Source: CAYSPT01 sp964432985 (lineage in GTDB: Bacteria; Muiribacteriota; CAYSPT01). From it: DNA of 64,000 nucleotides. The notes beneath the pieces were generated by a model. The model was given only the letters and a program-made list of their open reading frames with translations, did no database searches and was not told the origin of the DNA. Of the stretch, positions 17,561 to 26,710 are shown one piece after another; the stretch's first letter is position 1; every line of letters starts with the position of its first letter. The stretch is from positions 20,176 through 84,175 of the forward strand of contig CAYSPT010000017.1 in the NCBI GenBank assembly GCA_964432985.1, written 5' to 3'. The translations under genes were made by a program, and so were the position numbers.

Positions 17561-18763
17561 ATGAATAGCCGTCCTGCTTCTCGATTATTGGTTCCGGTTG
17601 CTGCAGGCGTGATTCTAGCGTTGTTTTCTCCTTTCAGGCTGACTGAAATTCGATATTATCTGGCAGCCAGTATGCTTCTTTGCGCAGGTTGCGCCACAAT
17701 AGTACTGCTGAAAGGTAGAAGAGCCTCCCATCTCGTATTCGCCCTCCTGATGCTCGGAGGAATAACTCTTATGTCAAGCGTTGACGGAACTGTCTCACCG
17801 TACCGCAGAACCCCCAGCGCTGTCAGAGAATCACTGCTCATGGAAAAAATTGATCACCTGTGGGATGAAACTGAAGCGGCACTCTTCAGGGGAATCCTGT
17901 GCGGCGATACACGGGGAATGAACAAAGATGCCAAACACAGTTTCCAGCGTGCCGGATTGGCCCATTTGTTGGCCGTATCAGGACTTCACGTCGGTATTGT
18001 CAGCAGGATGATCTGCAGACTGTCTCTCAGCCTTTCCTCCTCTCGCCGTTATGGATACGCCGCCTTGCTGATGCTTCTTCCTGTCTACACGCTCCTGGTG
18101 GGATGGAAAGTTTCAGCAGTCAGGGCGGCAGTTATGGGTATTCTGGCCGCTTCCGGCATGCTATTCTCCCAGCGGGGAGAAGCAATTAATTCTCTGTGTA
18201 TAGCTGGTCTTTTCATACTGTATATCGATCCATGTGCTATCAGTTCGGCTTCGTTTCAACTGTCTTTCATGGCAACATTGGGAATTCTCACCAGTTGTGC
18301 GTCGCCGGGAGAAAGTACAACCCAGAGGGAAGGTACGTTGATGAAAATCATCAAGGATACCCTCCGAACCAGTGTGGTGGCCCAGATCTGGGTTCTTCCG
18401 TTGGCGGGATTTTACTTCAAATCAATCCCGCTGATAGCTCCCATTTCGAACGTGCTGGCCTTACCACTGATATGTCTGCTAGTTCCCGCGGGATACCTGT
18501 GCGTTATAGGCTCGCTCCTCGCTCCCTGGATAGCACCATGTGCTGCCCGCTGCCTGGCCTTACCTGCCCGGGGACTGCTGTGTCTGGCACGCTGTATTGG
18601 AGAATGCTCCTTCGCAGCCGTGCAGGTACCGCATTTTAACCTGGTGTGGGTCGGTGTCGGCTACACCCTGATTGCAGGTATGATACTACGACAAAAAACT
18701 GTTTCAAGAATCTGTTCATGGGGATATCTGCTCTTTTTGGGGACGGTGTTATTCCTTTTATAA
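17561..18763 (+). CDS. comEC: ComEC/Rec2 competence channel core
   Basis: Matches the competence domain of ComEC, the inner-membrane channel that takes single-stranded DNA into the cell. The signature HLLAVSGLH lies near residues 135-143, preceded by the ALFRGILCGDTRGM stretch. About ten hydrophobic helices follow to the C-terminus, including SAVRAAVMGILAASG and ISPISNVLALPLICLLVPAGY-like segments. At about 400 residues it is short: full ComEC proteins are 600-800, with an N-terminal OB-fold region and a C-terminal metallo-beta-lactamase-like nuclease; the nuclease is absent here. The ATG is chosen because GAGGTGA lies seven bases upstream. It stands alone, with a ComEA-like gene 8 kb before it. 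Confidence 0.85.
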   Translation: MNSRPASRLLVPVAAGVILALFSPFRLTEIRYYLAASMLLCAGCATIVLLKGRRASHLVFALLMLGGITLMSSVDGTVSPYRRTPSAVRESLLMEKIDHLWDETEAALFRGILCGDTRGMNKDAKHSFQRAGLAHLLAVSGLHVGIVSRMICRLSLSLSSSRRYGYAALLMLLPVYTLLVGWKVSAVRAAVMGILAASGMLFSQRGEAINSLCIAGLFILYIDPCAISSASFQLSFMATLGILTSCASPGESTTQREGTLMKIIKDTLRTSVVAQIWVLPLAGFYFKSIPLIAPISNVLALPLICLLVPAGYLCVIGSLLAPWIAPCAARCLALPARGLLCLARCIGECSFAAVQVPHFNLVWVGVGYTLIAGMILRQKTVSRICSWGYLLFLGTVLFLL

Positions 18764-18816
18764 TTACACTCTGAAACTGTAAACAGGAAAAAAACCAGTA
18801 ATTTTCCGCAAAAGAC

Positions 18817-18845
18817 TTGCGTAATTCTTTGTAGATATGTATAAT
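18817..18845 (+). promoter_or_regulatory. Sigma-70 promoter of the H1-like gene
   Basis: TTGCGT, 17-base spacer, perfect TATAAT; it is about 70 bases before the ATG at 18918. Confidence 0.65.
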
Positions 18846-18917
18846 AGCCATTCGATTGCTGGGTAGCCAACCAGTGTATCTGGTCGATTCCAGGCAAGAA
18901 GGGAGGAATAGATAGCC

Positions 18918-19340
18918 ATGACCGAGAAATTTGAAAAAGAATTTGAAAAGGCAGTCATCGAAGAGATCCAAAAATACAAGTGGATCGAGAGTGAAAAGCT
19001 TGGTTACGACATCGGCTTCGAGCGCGCCGCTCACGAATGGGCTGAAAAATACGGCGACGCTTTTGAGAAATATTACAAAAGCATGATCGAGGACAAGCCT
19101 GCCAAGAAGGCCGCTAAAAAGCCAGCCGCCAAGAAGGCCGCTAAAAAGCCAGCCGCCAAGAAGACCGCTAAGAAAGCCGCTGCCAAGAAGCCAGCCGCTA
19201 AGAAGCCAGCCGCTAAGAAGCCAGCTGCTAAGAAGCCAGCTGCTAAGAAGCCGGTTGCCAAAAAGCCGGCCGTCAAAAAGGCTGCCGCTAAGAAGCCAGC
19301 CGCCAAGAAGACCACCAAGAAGACCACTGCCAAGAAGTAG
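18918..19340 (+). CDS. Histone H1-like Lys/Ala-rich nucleoid protein
   Basis: Two-part protein. Residues 1-55 are a folded, mostly acidic and aromatic helix region (EKFEKEFEKAVIEEIQKYKW, GFERAAHEWAEKYGDAFEKYY). Residues 56-140 are a low-complexity tail of KKPAAKKAA-type repeats, like the C-terminal tail of eukaryotic H1 and bacterial HctB/Hc2-type proteins. Such tails bind and condense DNA without sequence preference. Copy number of the 5- to 9-residue units probably varies. It has its own promoter and a terminator, and an AAGGGAGG ribosome site, so it may be highly expressed. The N-terminal part has no close match that I know. Confidence 0.8.
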   Translation: MTEKFEKEFEKAVIEEIQKYKWIESEKLGYDIGFERAAHEWAEKYGDAFEKYYKSMIEDKPAKKAAKKPAAKKAAKKPAAKKTAKKAAAKKPAAKKPAAKKPAAKKPAAKKPVAKKPAVKKAAAKKPAAKKTTKKTTAKK

Positions 19341-19366
19341 TGACATCTGATATGGTCATTAAATTA

Positions 19367-19397
19367 GTGAGGGCGATACGTTCTCCCTCGCATTTTT
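19367..19397 (+). terminator. Rho-independent terminator after the H1-like gene
   Basis: GTGAGGG pairs with CCCTCGC around an 11-base loop and is followed by ATTTTTG. It lies between two convergent genes. Confidence 0.75.
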
Positions 19398-19420
19398 GTA
19401 GAGATGCAACCTAAGGGGAG

Positions 19421-19612
19421 CTATTCCAGGGTAAAGAAACCCGGAGATCTCCCCTTCTTTGTTTCCTTGATATGAAGATTTTCTTTGAACCGGCAGTCTT
19501 TGCAGGTCTTCTTATCCTTCTCAAGGCACGTCTCGGTAACTGAACCGCTGAGATTCATGGTCTGTACTATACTTACCGTCTTATGCAGGTGTTCACAGTG
19601 AATTTTCTTCAT
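19421..19612 (-). CDS. Small cysteine-containing protein, unknown
   Basis: A 63-residue protein not recognised as a named family. Cysteines C6, C29, C37 and C40 (IHCEH near the start, then CLEKDKKTCKDCRF) could form a small zinc site; the single CX2C pair is in KTCKDC. No signal peptide or membrane helix. The ATG has GGAGAT seven bases upstream, which supports a real gene, and it fills the space between the H1-like gene and the next promoter. Confidence 0.55.
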   Translation of the reverse strand: MKKIHCEHLHKTVSIVQTMNLSGSVTETCLEKDKKTCKDCRFKENLHIKETKKGRSPGFFTLE

Positions 19613-19676
19613 GAAAAATCTCCAATGCCAGGCTGATCAACAGAATAGCACGCAACGGGCCGGTTTGCAACAATTG

Positions 19677-19705
19677 TTGCTACCTGCTCGGCTTTGTGCT
19701 ACAAT
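19677..19705 (+). promoter_or_regulatory. Sigma-70 promoter of the zinc-ribbon membrane protein gene
   Basis: TTGCTA (19677-19682), a 17-base spacer and TACAAT (19700-19705), about 49 bases before the ATG at 19754. An overlapping CAACAATTGTTG palindrome covers the -35. Confidence 0.5.
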
Positions 19706-19753
19706 TCTTGGAGCTTTTTGGAGCAATTACACCGGTTGAGGAGAGAAGAAAAT

Positions 19754-21649
19754 ATGAGTGAACTTGAAAAACAGGTTGCTGATCTTCTCAGTCCCGATGA
19801 CGAGGTCAGGAAAAAGGCTGCCAGCGATTTATCCAACGCCGACCTGGCCCAGCTCTCGCCTGAGATGGTAACAACGCTGAATCGCAACCTGGATCAGATC
19901 GCGGGGGATCAGAATTTAACCATCCGCTATTTTGCCCGAAAATTGAAAAAGAAAATGAAAGAGAGCGGTGTTCTCCTGGGTGCCGAGCCAGCAGCAACGC
20001 CACCACCACCGCCGCCCGTACAGGAGAAGCCCATCAAAAAAGAAGTTGTCGAAAAAATAGAGGTACCTCCTCCCGCTCCGCCGCCGCCACAGCCTGCTCC
20101 GGCGGCTCCTGCTTCCGTTGCTCCCAAAGCTGCCCGAAAACCAGTGCTGGGAGGCGGTACTGCGGTGTGCAGCAAGTGTGAAGCGGAAATGCCCGATAGT
20201 TTTTCGTTCTGTGGTATTTGCGGAGCGGTACTCGATCAGGTTGAAGAAATGCCCGTGGAGGTTGAACAGGTTGAATCTCCGGCCGCTGAAAAAGCGGGCG
20301 GAGTAGTTATCGGCGCTACAGCAAGCAAGAAAGAGAATTTTGCGGTTAAAAGCATCAGAGTCCTTCTGATACTGGCGTTTACCGCTTTTTTCGCCGGAGC
20401 GCTCTGGAGCCGGTTAATTGATTTTAAAGACACTCTGGACTCGGCTACCGGTCCTATCTACGGCCTTACCGTAGGTAACATCATCACGTTTCTGACCACC
20501 TATACGGTGGTTCAACTGCTGGTCGGTGTTTTGTTTCTCGAGTTCATGCTGGTTTTGATTTTCAGAAAAACCCTGACCGGAAGCGGCCTGTTCAAGCTGC
20601 TGGCGGTAGCGTATCTCGGCATTGCCTGGGCTTCGCTTTTTATTACGGGGCCGGTAGGCAAAGTCGGATTATGCTCCTTTGGACTGGGAGCCACTGTATG
20701 GTCCTATACCAGCTTATTTCTGGTCGTCTTTTTTGCCATATGCTTTGTCTGGCGTAATGGTAAGAAAAAGGCTTTTATCAAACTGCTGATGACGTTGCTG
20801 GGTCTGTATGCGGTTTCTCCACTGGTGCTGGCCATGATCAAAACCACCCCATTTACCATGGACCTTTATCTCTATGATAAACAGTTCCTTGGCGGGTTGA
20901 TACCGATTGAGTACGTAAACCCCTTGTATTTCGGCCTTAACGTCTTTCTACCGCTGGTTCTGCTTCAAGCACTGTGCGTTCTGGTTGCCTCCCCGTTCAA
21001 GGGTGGCGGCAAGGCCCTTCTGGGAGCGCTTTTCAGTCTTGTCCTCATAGCGGTTCCCCTGGCGGTGGGACAACACCTTTACGTTTATTCACCCGAATGG
21101 GAAGGACACAGTATCCATAGTGCTCTTGGCGGCCCGCTCAAGCAATACGCCGGGTTTGAACTGCCGCAGCGCGGATGTCTGGCAGGAGATGGAGAGGTTA
21201 CCTCCGCCGATGGAGAGATACAGTCCGCTGACGACGAAGACGATGCGACCGACGACTTCCTGGAACAGGATTTACAGGAACAGGGTCCTGGAGAGATCAT
21301 TAACTTCGCGGTACGGGCCGAGTATGTGGTCGAGGCCAACGTAACGGACCTCGCCGACCGGTTGAAATCGGCCTCAGGGAATGAACTCGATGAACTGGAA
21401 GAGAAACTATCGTCCCAGGTTTTCAAAGAACTGTTGGAGGAACTGGGCAGCGACTTGAGCGAGGAACAACGGAAATTTGTCCTGGAAAAACTCAATGAAG
21501 CCATTGAAAATATAGGTTCACAGGAAGCGGCGCTGGAAGCGGCGGATGATTCGGGAATACTCCCGACGGGAGATCTCCCGGATGAAGAACAGCCCGAAGA
21601 GTTTCTCGAAGACGAGTTTGAGGACCTGCCCGAAGATTCAACCGAGTAG
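19754..21649 (+). CDS. HEAT-like, zinc-ribbon and multi-helix membrane protein
   Basis: Unknown function, with a clear mosaic layout. Residues 1-70 form a short HEAT-like helical unit (LLSPDDEVRKKAASDLSNADL). Then comes a Pro/Ala-rich linker (about 80-135) and a zinc ribbon, CSKCEAEMPDSFSFCGICG (about 145-165). From about 205 to 455 lie seven or so membrane helices, for example IRVLLILAFTAFFAGALW and VVQLLVGVLFLEFMLVLIF. The C-terminal 160 residues are strongly acidic and helical. Zinc ribbons joined to membrane domains are common in uncharacterised bacterial proteins. GAGGAGAG is placed eight bases before the ATG. It converges with the permease gene after 20 bases, with no clear terminator. 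Confidence 0.75.
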   Translation: MSELEKQVADLLSPDDEVRKKAASDLSNADLAQLSPEMVTTLNRNLDQIAGDQNLTIRYFARKLKKKMKESGVLLGAEPAATPPPPPPVQEKPIKKEVVEKIEVPPPAPPPPQPAPAAPASVAPKAARKPVLGGGTAVCSKCEAEMPDSFSFCGICGAVLDQVEEMPVEVEQVESPAAEKAGGVVIGATASKKENFAVKSIRVLLILAFTAFFAGALWSRLIDFKDTLDSATGPIYGLTVGNIITFLTTYTVVQLLVGVLFLEFMLVLIFRKTLTGSGLFKLLAVAYLGIAWASLFITGPVGKVGLCSFGLGATVWSYTSLFLVVFFAICFVWRNGKKKAFIKLLMTLLGLYAVSPLVLAMIKTTPFTMDLYLYDKQFLGGLIPIEYVNPLYFGLNVFLPLVLLQALCVLVASPFKGGGKALLGALFSLVLIAVPLAVGQHLYVYSPEWEGHSIHSALGGPLKQYAGFELPQRGCLAGDGEVTSADGEIQSADDEDDATDDFLEQDLQEQGPGEIINFAVRAEYVVEANVTDLADRLKSASGNELDELEEKLSSQVFKELLEELGSDLSEEQRKFVLEKLNEAIENIGSQEAALEAADDSGILPTGDLPDEEQPEEFLEDEFEDLPEDSTE

Positions 21650-21669
21650 CCATTCAGGAAAGCGTGCTT

Positions 21670-22659
21670 TTATTTCCGTCTCTGCCGTGGGTCTACAGCC
21701 GCGGCCAGTGCATCTGCGGTAATATTCGCAACCAGCGTGATCAGGGCAGTCATAGTTACTCCTCCCATGATCACAGCGAAGTCCCGTTCAAGTACCGCCC
21801 GGTATGTTACAAATCCCAGGCCCGGCCAGGCGAAAACGATCTCCACGATGAAGCTTGCTCCCAGCAGCGCGGGCACCATGAGAAACGAAACAGTCAATAT
21901 CGGCGACAGCGCGTTTTTCAAGCAATGTTTGTAGTACACGATCCAGGGCGAGATTCCCCTGGCCCAGGTGGCGGTAATCCAGTCTTTGTGCCGTACTTCG
22001 AGAATTGCCGCCTTGGTGAAACGTAGTACGTGAACAGTGAAAAACAGTGCCAGGGTAACAACGGGCAATGCCGCGTGCCGCAGACGATCCACACAGTGAG
22101 CAACCAGGGGCGCGTCCGACGAGAGAAGCGGGTCACGGATACCTGAAATGGGTATGTCCCATCGCGTTCCTAGCAGACTATCTGTCCAATCCGGGAGCTT
22201 GATTGCAAAGATAATAATGAGGATCAGCGCAAGAAAATAGCTCGGGGTCGAGTAGATAATGAAGCTCACCCAGGACAGCAGCCGTTCCCCTTTCGATTCA
22301 TGCTTCCAGGCGGAGAGCACACCAAGGGGAACACCGATAGCGCAGGCCAGAAGAATCCCTGAAAGATTCAGTATCAAGGTCGCCGGAAGCTTACGCAGCA
22401 GCTTGTGCAGCACTGGCAGCCCATCACGGGAAGAAATTCCCCAGTCGAGCGTAAACACGCCGGTCAGCCACCGGACATATCGTGTGCCCAAAGAAACATT
22501 CCGGTCGAGATATCGGGGCATGTCCTTGTTGAAAACCACAGCATCCGGGGTTCCTCCGGGATGAAGGTTCAAGAGCACGAAGGTCACCGTTGTCACTCCC
22601 AGCAGCGTTACCAGGAGAATGATTACCTTTTTAAGGACCCGTCCGGCAAACACGTTCAT
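21670..22659 (-). CDS. DppB/OppB-type peptide ABC permease, orphan
   Basis: Permease subunit of a peptide/nickel ABC importer. N-terminal helix and LNLHPGGTPD (the usual LxPGDP region), then the binding-protein-dependent transport core with six helices. The EAA loop that contacts the ATPase is WITATWARGISPWIVYYKHCLKNALSPIL, close to the consensus AxxxGxxxxxxxxxHxxxNA. It is 329 residues, the usual size. The partner DppC, DppD, DppF and binding-protein genes are not adjacent; the only binding protein in the window is the fusion at 12529. The ATG at 22659 has only AAGAG before it, and a promoter sits almost on the start. Transcribed away from the histidine kinase gene. Confidence 0.9.
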   Translation of the reverse strand: MNVFAGRVLKKVIILLVTLLGVTTVTFVLLNLHPGGTPDAVVFNKDMPRYLDRNVSLGTRYVRWLTGVFTLDWGISSRDGLPVLHKLLRKLPATLILNLSGILLACAIGVPLGVLSAWKHESKGERLLSWVSFIIYSTPSYFLALILIIIFAIKLPDWTDSLLGTRWDIPISGIRDPLLSSDAPLVAHCVDRLRHAALPVVTLALFFTVHVLRFTKAAILEVRHKDWITATWARGISPWIVYYKHCLKNALSPILTVSFLMVPALLGASFIVEIVFAWPGLGFVTYRAVLERDFAVIMGGVTMTALITLVANITADALAAAVDPRQRRK

Positions 22660-22666
22660 GCTCTTT

Positions 22667-22696
22667 ATTGTACCCCGCCGAGTTGATTCCGTGCAA
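22667..22696 (-). promoter_or_regulatory. Possible promoter of the orphan permease gene
   Basis: On the minus strand TTGCAC, an 18-base spacer and TACAAT. The -10 ends only seven bases from the ATG, so the transcript would have almost no leader. Confidence 0.35.
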
Positions 22697-22722
22697 CGGT
22701 GGTGCGTCACGATACGGTATAA

Positions 22723-22751
22723 TTGCAAATCACTGCAAACACTGATATACT
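22723..22751 (+). promoter_or_regulatory. Sigma-70 promoter of the sensor kinase operon
   Basis: TTGCAA (22723-22728), 17-base spacer, TATACT (22746-22751); about 120 bases before the ATG at 22873. Probably drives kinase, regulator, the 1031-residue protein and tatC. Confidence 0.55.
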
Positions 22752-22872
22752 CGAGGGCTAGCCTTAGAAATGGACAATGGTATTTTATGAAACAGCCGCT
22801 CACGTTTCTGCTCGTAATCGATACGGAAGAAGGCCATGCTACCGTATCGGGGATGATAAAGGGGAGCCAGAC

Positions 22873-25800
22873 ATGACTCCAGCGAAACGAAAGCACCACG
22901 AAGACCTCGAGAGGCTCATTGAAGAGCGAACCCGTGAGCTCAGGGAACGGGAGCGCAACCTGTCAACCATCCTGGAGAATGCCGGCAGTGGTATCCTGCT
23001 GGCCGACATTTCCGGCCACTTCATCTTCGGTAACCAGATGGCAGCGGACATCACCGGTTACCCGTTAGACGAGCTTTTACAGCTCGGTTTCAGCGACATC
23101 GTTCATCCTTCTGAACTTACGGCGGTGCGAGATAATTTTCAAAAGAGAATCAGTGGGGTGACGGTTCCCCCCTATGAGATCACCCTTATCCAAAAGAACG
23201 GAAGCAGTGTTTCCATCGAGTTGAACGCCGTCCTAGCGACGTGGGACGGGAAACCGGTCTCCATGGGAATTATTAACGATATCTCCGAAAGAATACAGAC
23301 GGAAGAAGCCCTGAAAAATCACGCCAAGAGACTGGCTATCATTAACCGTATCATCACGAAAGCCAGCCAGGGGGGCGACCTGACCTCGGTTCTGAGTGGT
23401 GTCCTGGACTCCACCCTGGACCTGATGGGGTTCGACGGCGGGGGAATCTACATGGTTGACGACACCGGTTCACGGGCCGATCTCACTGTGCATAAGGGAC
23501 TTCCAGAAGACTTTATCGCCGATGTAGACGAAATTCCCATATCCGTGGAAGGTGACGGGTCAATACATGTTTCCGGAAAACTGTTTTTTACGGACCGCGA
23601 ACCAGTCATCGCCGAGGATTATTCACAGGTCAATCCCCGACGGGCGGAAAAGTGGGGATTCACATCGCTGGCCAGTCTTCCCCTGTTCGTGAAGGACCGG
23701 TTCGTCGGGATTTTCAATATCATCACCAAAGCTATGCACCGTTTTTCCGCCCTGGAGCAGGAAACGCTCAATGCTATCGGCAAAGAGACAGGTGCGGTCA
23801 TAGCACGGTCCCGCGCTGAAGCGGCGTTGAAGGAATCGGAAGCGCGTTTCAGGATGATCGCCGATTACACCTTCGACTGGGAATCCTTCAGGGACTGGGA
23901 AGGAAGGCTCCTCTATGTCAATCCTTCCTTCGAGCGAATCACCGGCTACCGGACCGACGATTACCTCACCGGGAAGATTTGTTTCGACGACCTGTTTGAC
24001 GACGGCAAGGAACGAGAAGAAGCTGATAGTTTCTTGCAAAGTGCGCTTCAGGGACAGATCGTGGACAACAAAGAGCTCCACCTGCGCCGCAAGGATGGGC
24101 GGCAGAGCTATATATCCGTTTCATCCCAGCCGGTTGTCGACACGTCCGGGGAACGGATCGGCATACGTTCGAGCATCCGGGAAATCACCAAGCTCAAGCA
24201 GGCGGAGGAAGCGCTTCGAGAGAGCGAAACGTGGTTAAAGCTTATCTCTGAAACATCTACTGATTTCATCTTGATGATTGATACTGATGGTGTAGTTAAA
24301 TATATCAACCGAACCCTCACGGGATTACCCAGGGAAGAAATCATAGGTTCATCTTTCTTTTCATATATACCCGACCACTACCAGGACACGGTAAAAGCAT
24401 GTTTCAGCCGTGTCCTGGCGACGGGGAAAAACGATCAATATGAAACAACTTATCCCTTGAAAGACGGCACCATTTTAAATTTTGAAGCCCGGGTGGCTCC
24501 AGTTTTCAGAGACGAGAAGATTGTTTCATTCACTATCAGCTCCAATGACATCACTGCCCGCCGGCGGATTGAACAGGCACTCCGTGAAAGCGAGACCCGT
24601 TACCGCGCCCTGGTGGAGCAGGCTGATGACCACATTTTCCTAGTCGACACTGATCTGAAAATCGTGTCAATCAATCCTTCGGCAGCTGGAGTACTGGGAA
24701 AACGTGTTGATGCAATCATCGGACAGACGATTATCGACCTGTTTCCCCCCGAGTTTGCCCGGCGGTACACAGACAACCTCGGGAAGGTTTTCAAAACCGG
24801 TTCAGGATTCGAGATCGAAGGCACTATGCCGACCGACACGGGTGAAGCCTGGATAAGCACCAGGCTCAGCCCCATTAAGAACCAGCAGGGGAGCACGGTA
24901 TTCGTGCTCGGGGTAAGCCGCAACATCTCCGACCGCAAACAGATAGATACTATCCTCAAAAACAGTGAAGCTCAGTACCGTACCACCATTAACGCCATGC
25001 CCGACGCTATTCACGTGGTGGACGAAACGCTTGTCATAATCCTGGTCAACCAGACGTTCCTGGACTGGCTGCGTGAACTGAAACTCGATGATGACATTCT
25101 CGGTAAGACGGTCATCGAGGCATTTCCTTTCCTGGAAAAAGGAGTAATGAATGAGTATTCCCGTATCTTCGAAACCGGCCGGGTGCTGGTCACCGAAGAG
25201 ACCGTAAATATCGAGGGAAGATCTCTTATTGTGGAAACCCGGAAGGTACCGATATTTGAAGGCGGCACTGTGCGCCGTGTCATAACGATAATAAGTGATA
25301 TCACCACCCGCCGGTGCCTGGAAAACGAGATACTCGGGGTGAGCGCCCGGGAGCAGCGTCGTATCGGACAGGACCTGCACGACGGGCTCGGCCAGCAGCT
25401 CACCGGGATTTCCTACCTGACGAAAGCCCTGGAACATAAATTATCGCAAGCCGGCGCCCCCGAAGCCTCCGAAGCTTCGCGTCTTTCCGAGCTGGTCAAG
25501 CAGACCGTAGCCCAAACCCGCGCCCTGGCACGGGGGCTCTGCCCGGTGGACATGGATGAGATGGGTTTGTTGACCAGTCTGGAGAAACTGGCTGAGCAGA
25601 CAACGGATATTTATAGCACATCCTGCCAGCTGACCTTCGAGGGTGATATCCGTATCGGAGACACCGATTTAGCCACTCACCTGTACCGTATCGCCCAGGA
25701 AGCGGTCACCAACGCCATCAAGCACGGTCAAGCACGGCAGATAACAATCCATCTGAACGGTGAGGAAACCACGATCACCCTGACCGTCACGGACGACGGC

Positions 25801-25983
25801 CTCGGATTCGCGCACGTATCACCCGGTCCTGGTGGACTCGGAGTGAAAATAATGCAGTACCGGGCCAACGTTATTGGTGGAACCTTTGCAATTACCTCCC
25901 CCGAAGAAGGTGGAACCGTGGTTAGCTGCAACATCCCAGGGCAACACCCGGTAAAAAGCACGAACAAGGAAAAAGCACCGTAG
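22873..25983 (+). CDS. Multi-PAS/GAF sensor histidine kinase, NarL-class
   Basis: A cytosolic kinase with no membrane helix. Order: coiled coil (EERTRELRERERNLS), PAS1 (about 25-145), GAF (about 160-320), then four more PAS units (about 325-450, 450-570, 575-690 and 695-810), each ending in the usual ITxRKxxEEALRESE linker. The output is a HisKA_3 domain with QDLHDGLGQQLTGI (phospho-histidine) and an HATPase domain with RIAQEAVTNAIKHG, DDGLGF and GGLGVKIM. Such kinases pair with NarL/FixJ regulators, and one follows after 21 bases. The signal is probably intracellular (redox, haem, flavin or small ligand). GGGGAG seven bases before the ATG sets the start; an ATG at 22777 would add 32 residues. 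Confidence 0.93.
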   Translation: MTPAKRKHHEDLERLIEERTRELRERERNLSTILENAGSGILLADISGHFIFGNQMAADITGYPLDELLQLGFSDIVHPSELTAVRDNFQKRISGVTVPPYEITLIQKNGSSVSIELNAVLATWDGKPVSMGIINDISERIQTEEALKNHAKRLAIINRIITKASQGGDLTSVLSGVLDSTLDLMGFDGGGIYMVDDTGSRADLTVHKGLPEDFIADVDEIPISVEGDGSIHVSGKLFFTDREPVIAEDYSQVNPRRAEKWGFTSLASLPLFVKDRFVGIFNIITKAMHRFSALEQETLNAIGKETGAVIARSRAEAALKESEARFRMIADYTFDWESFRDWEGRLLYVNPSFERITGYRTDDYLTGKICFDDLFDDGKEREEADSFLQSALQGQIVDNKELHLRRKDGRQSYISVSSQPVVDTSGERIGIRSSIREITKLKQAEEALRESETWLKLISETSTDFILMIDTDGVVKYINRTLTGLPREEIIGSSFFSYIPDHYQDTVKACFSRVLATGKNDQYETTYPLKDGTILNFEARVAPVFRDEKIVSFTISSNDITARRRIEQALRESETRYRALVEQADDHIFLVDTDLKIVSINPSAAGVLGKRVDAIIGQTIIDLFPPEFARRYTDNLGKVFKTGSGFEIEGTMPTDTGEAWISTRLSPIKNQQGSTVFVLGVSRNISDRKQIDTILKNSEAQYRTTINAMPDAIHVVDETLVIILVNQTFLDWLRELKLDDDILGKTVIEAFPFLEKGVMNEYSRIFETGRVLVTEETVNIEGRSLIVETRKVPIFEGGTVRRVITIISDITTRRCLENEILGVSAREQRRIGQDLHDGLGQQLTGISYLTKALEHKLSQAGAPEASEASRLSELVKQTVAQTRALARGLCPVDMDEMGLLTSLEKLAEQTTDIYSTSCQLTFEGDIRIGDTDLATHLYRIAQEAVTNAIKHGQARQITIHLNGEETTITLTVTDDGLGFAHVSPGPGGLGVKIMQYRANVIGGTFAITSPEEGGTVVSCNIPGQHPVKSTNKEKAP

Positions 25984-26004
25984 CACAGGAGAGGAACGAT
26001 CACT

Positions 26005-26667
26005 GTGAAACACAATACACACGCGGAAAAATCAGTTATGGTAGTAGATGATCATCCCCTGGTTTGCCAGGGCCTTGCTCAGTTAATCGACCAGGAAAAC
26101 GACCTGGCTGTTTGCTGCCAGGCTCCGGATGCAGCCACCGCCCTTGAAGCAGTCGAGCGGTGCAGCCCGGACCTGATCGTTGTTGATATCTCTCTCAAAG
26201 ACATCAGCGGTCTCGAGTTGACCCGGGTCATCAAAGAGCGGTTTCCGGACACCAGCGTCCTGGTGCTTTCAATGCATGACGAACTGCTCTATGCCGAAAG
26301 AGCGCTGAAAGCCGGTGCCGGCGGGTACATCATGAAGCAGGAACCGCCTGAAATGGTACTGGAGGCAATCCGTACGGTTCTGGATGGGGATGTCTTTGTG
26401 AGCAAATCCATGGCCTCCCGGTTGATGAAGAAAGCCGTGCACGGCACCCCTGGTGGAGAATCGTCTGTTGTTGACAGTCTCAGTGATCGTGAGTTTGAAG
26501 TATTTCAGCTCATTGGGCAGGGACTGGGCACCCGGGACATCGCCGGGAAACTGTGTGTGAGTGTCAAGACGGTAGAGTCCCATCAGGCGAATATGCGGCA
26601 AAAGCTCAACATCAAGACCGGCCGTGAGCTGGCCAGGTTTGCTATCATGTGGCTCCAAAAGGGATAA
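26005..26667 (+). CDS. NarL/FixJ-family response regulator
   Basis: Receiver domain, residues about 12-130: acidic pocket VVDDHP, phospho-acceptor aspartate in DLIVVDISL (near residue 58) and the lysine in GAGGYIMKQEPP. A LuxR-type helix-turn-helix follows, about 155-215: LSDREFEVFQLIGQGLGTRDIAGKLCVSVKTVESHQANMRQKL. It is the obvious partner of the preceding multi-PAS kinase. GTG start with AGGAGAGG upstream. Targets are unknown; the next two genes may be in its own operon. Confidence 0.95.
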   Translation: MKHNTHAEKSVMVVDDHPLVCQGLAQLIDQENDLAVCCQAPDAATALEAVERCSPDLIVVDISLKDISGLELTRVIKERFPDTSVLVLSMHDELLYAERALKAGAGGYIMKQEPPEMVLEAIRTVLDGDVFVSKSMASRLMKKAVHGTPGGESSVVDSLSDREFEVFQLIGQGLGTRDIAGKLCVSVKTVESHQANMRQKLNIKTGRELARFAIMWLQKG

Positions 26668-26710
26668 TCTGTTTTCAACAGGGTTGTCTTCAGAAAGGGG
26701 GCACGCACCA

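Noticed and set aside
18636..19346. Leu/Gly-rich minus-strand frame over the H1-like gene
   Set aside because: The LLGSGLLGG pattern is just the complement of the Lys/Ala repeats; the plus strand has promoter, ribosome site and terminator.
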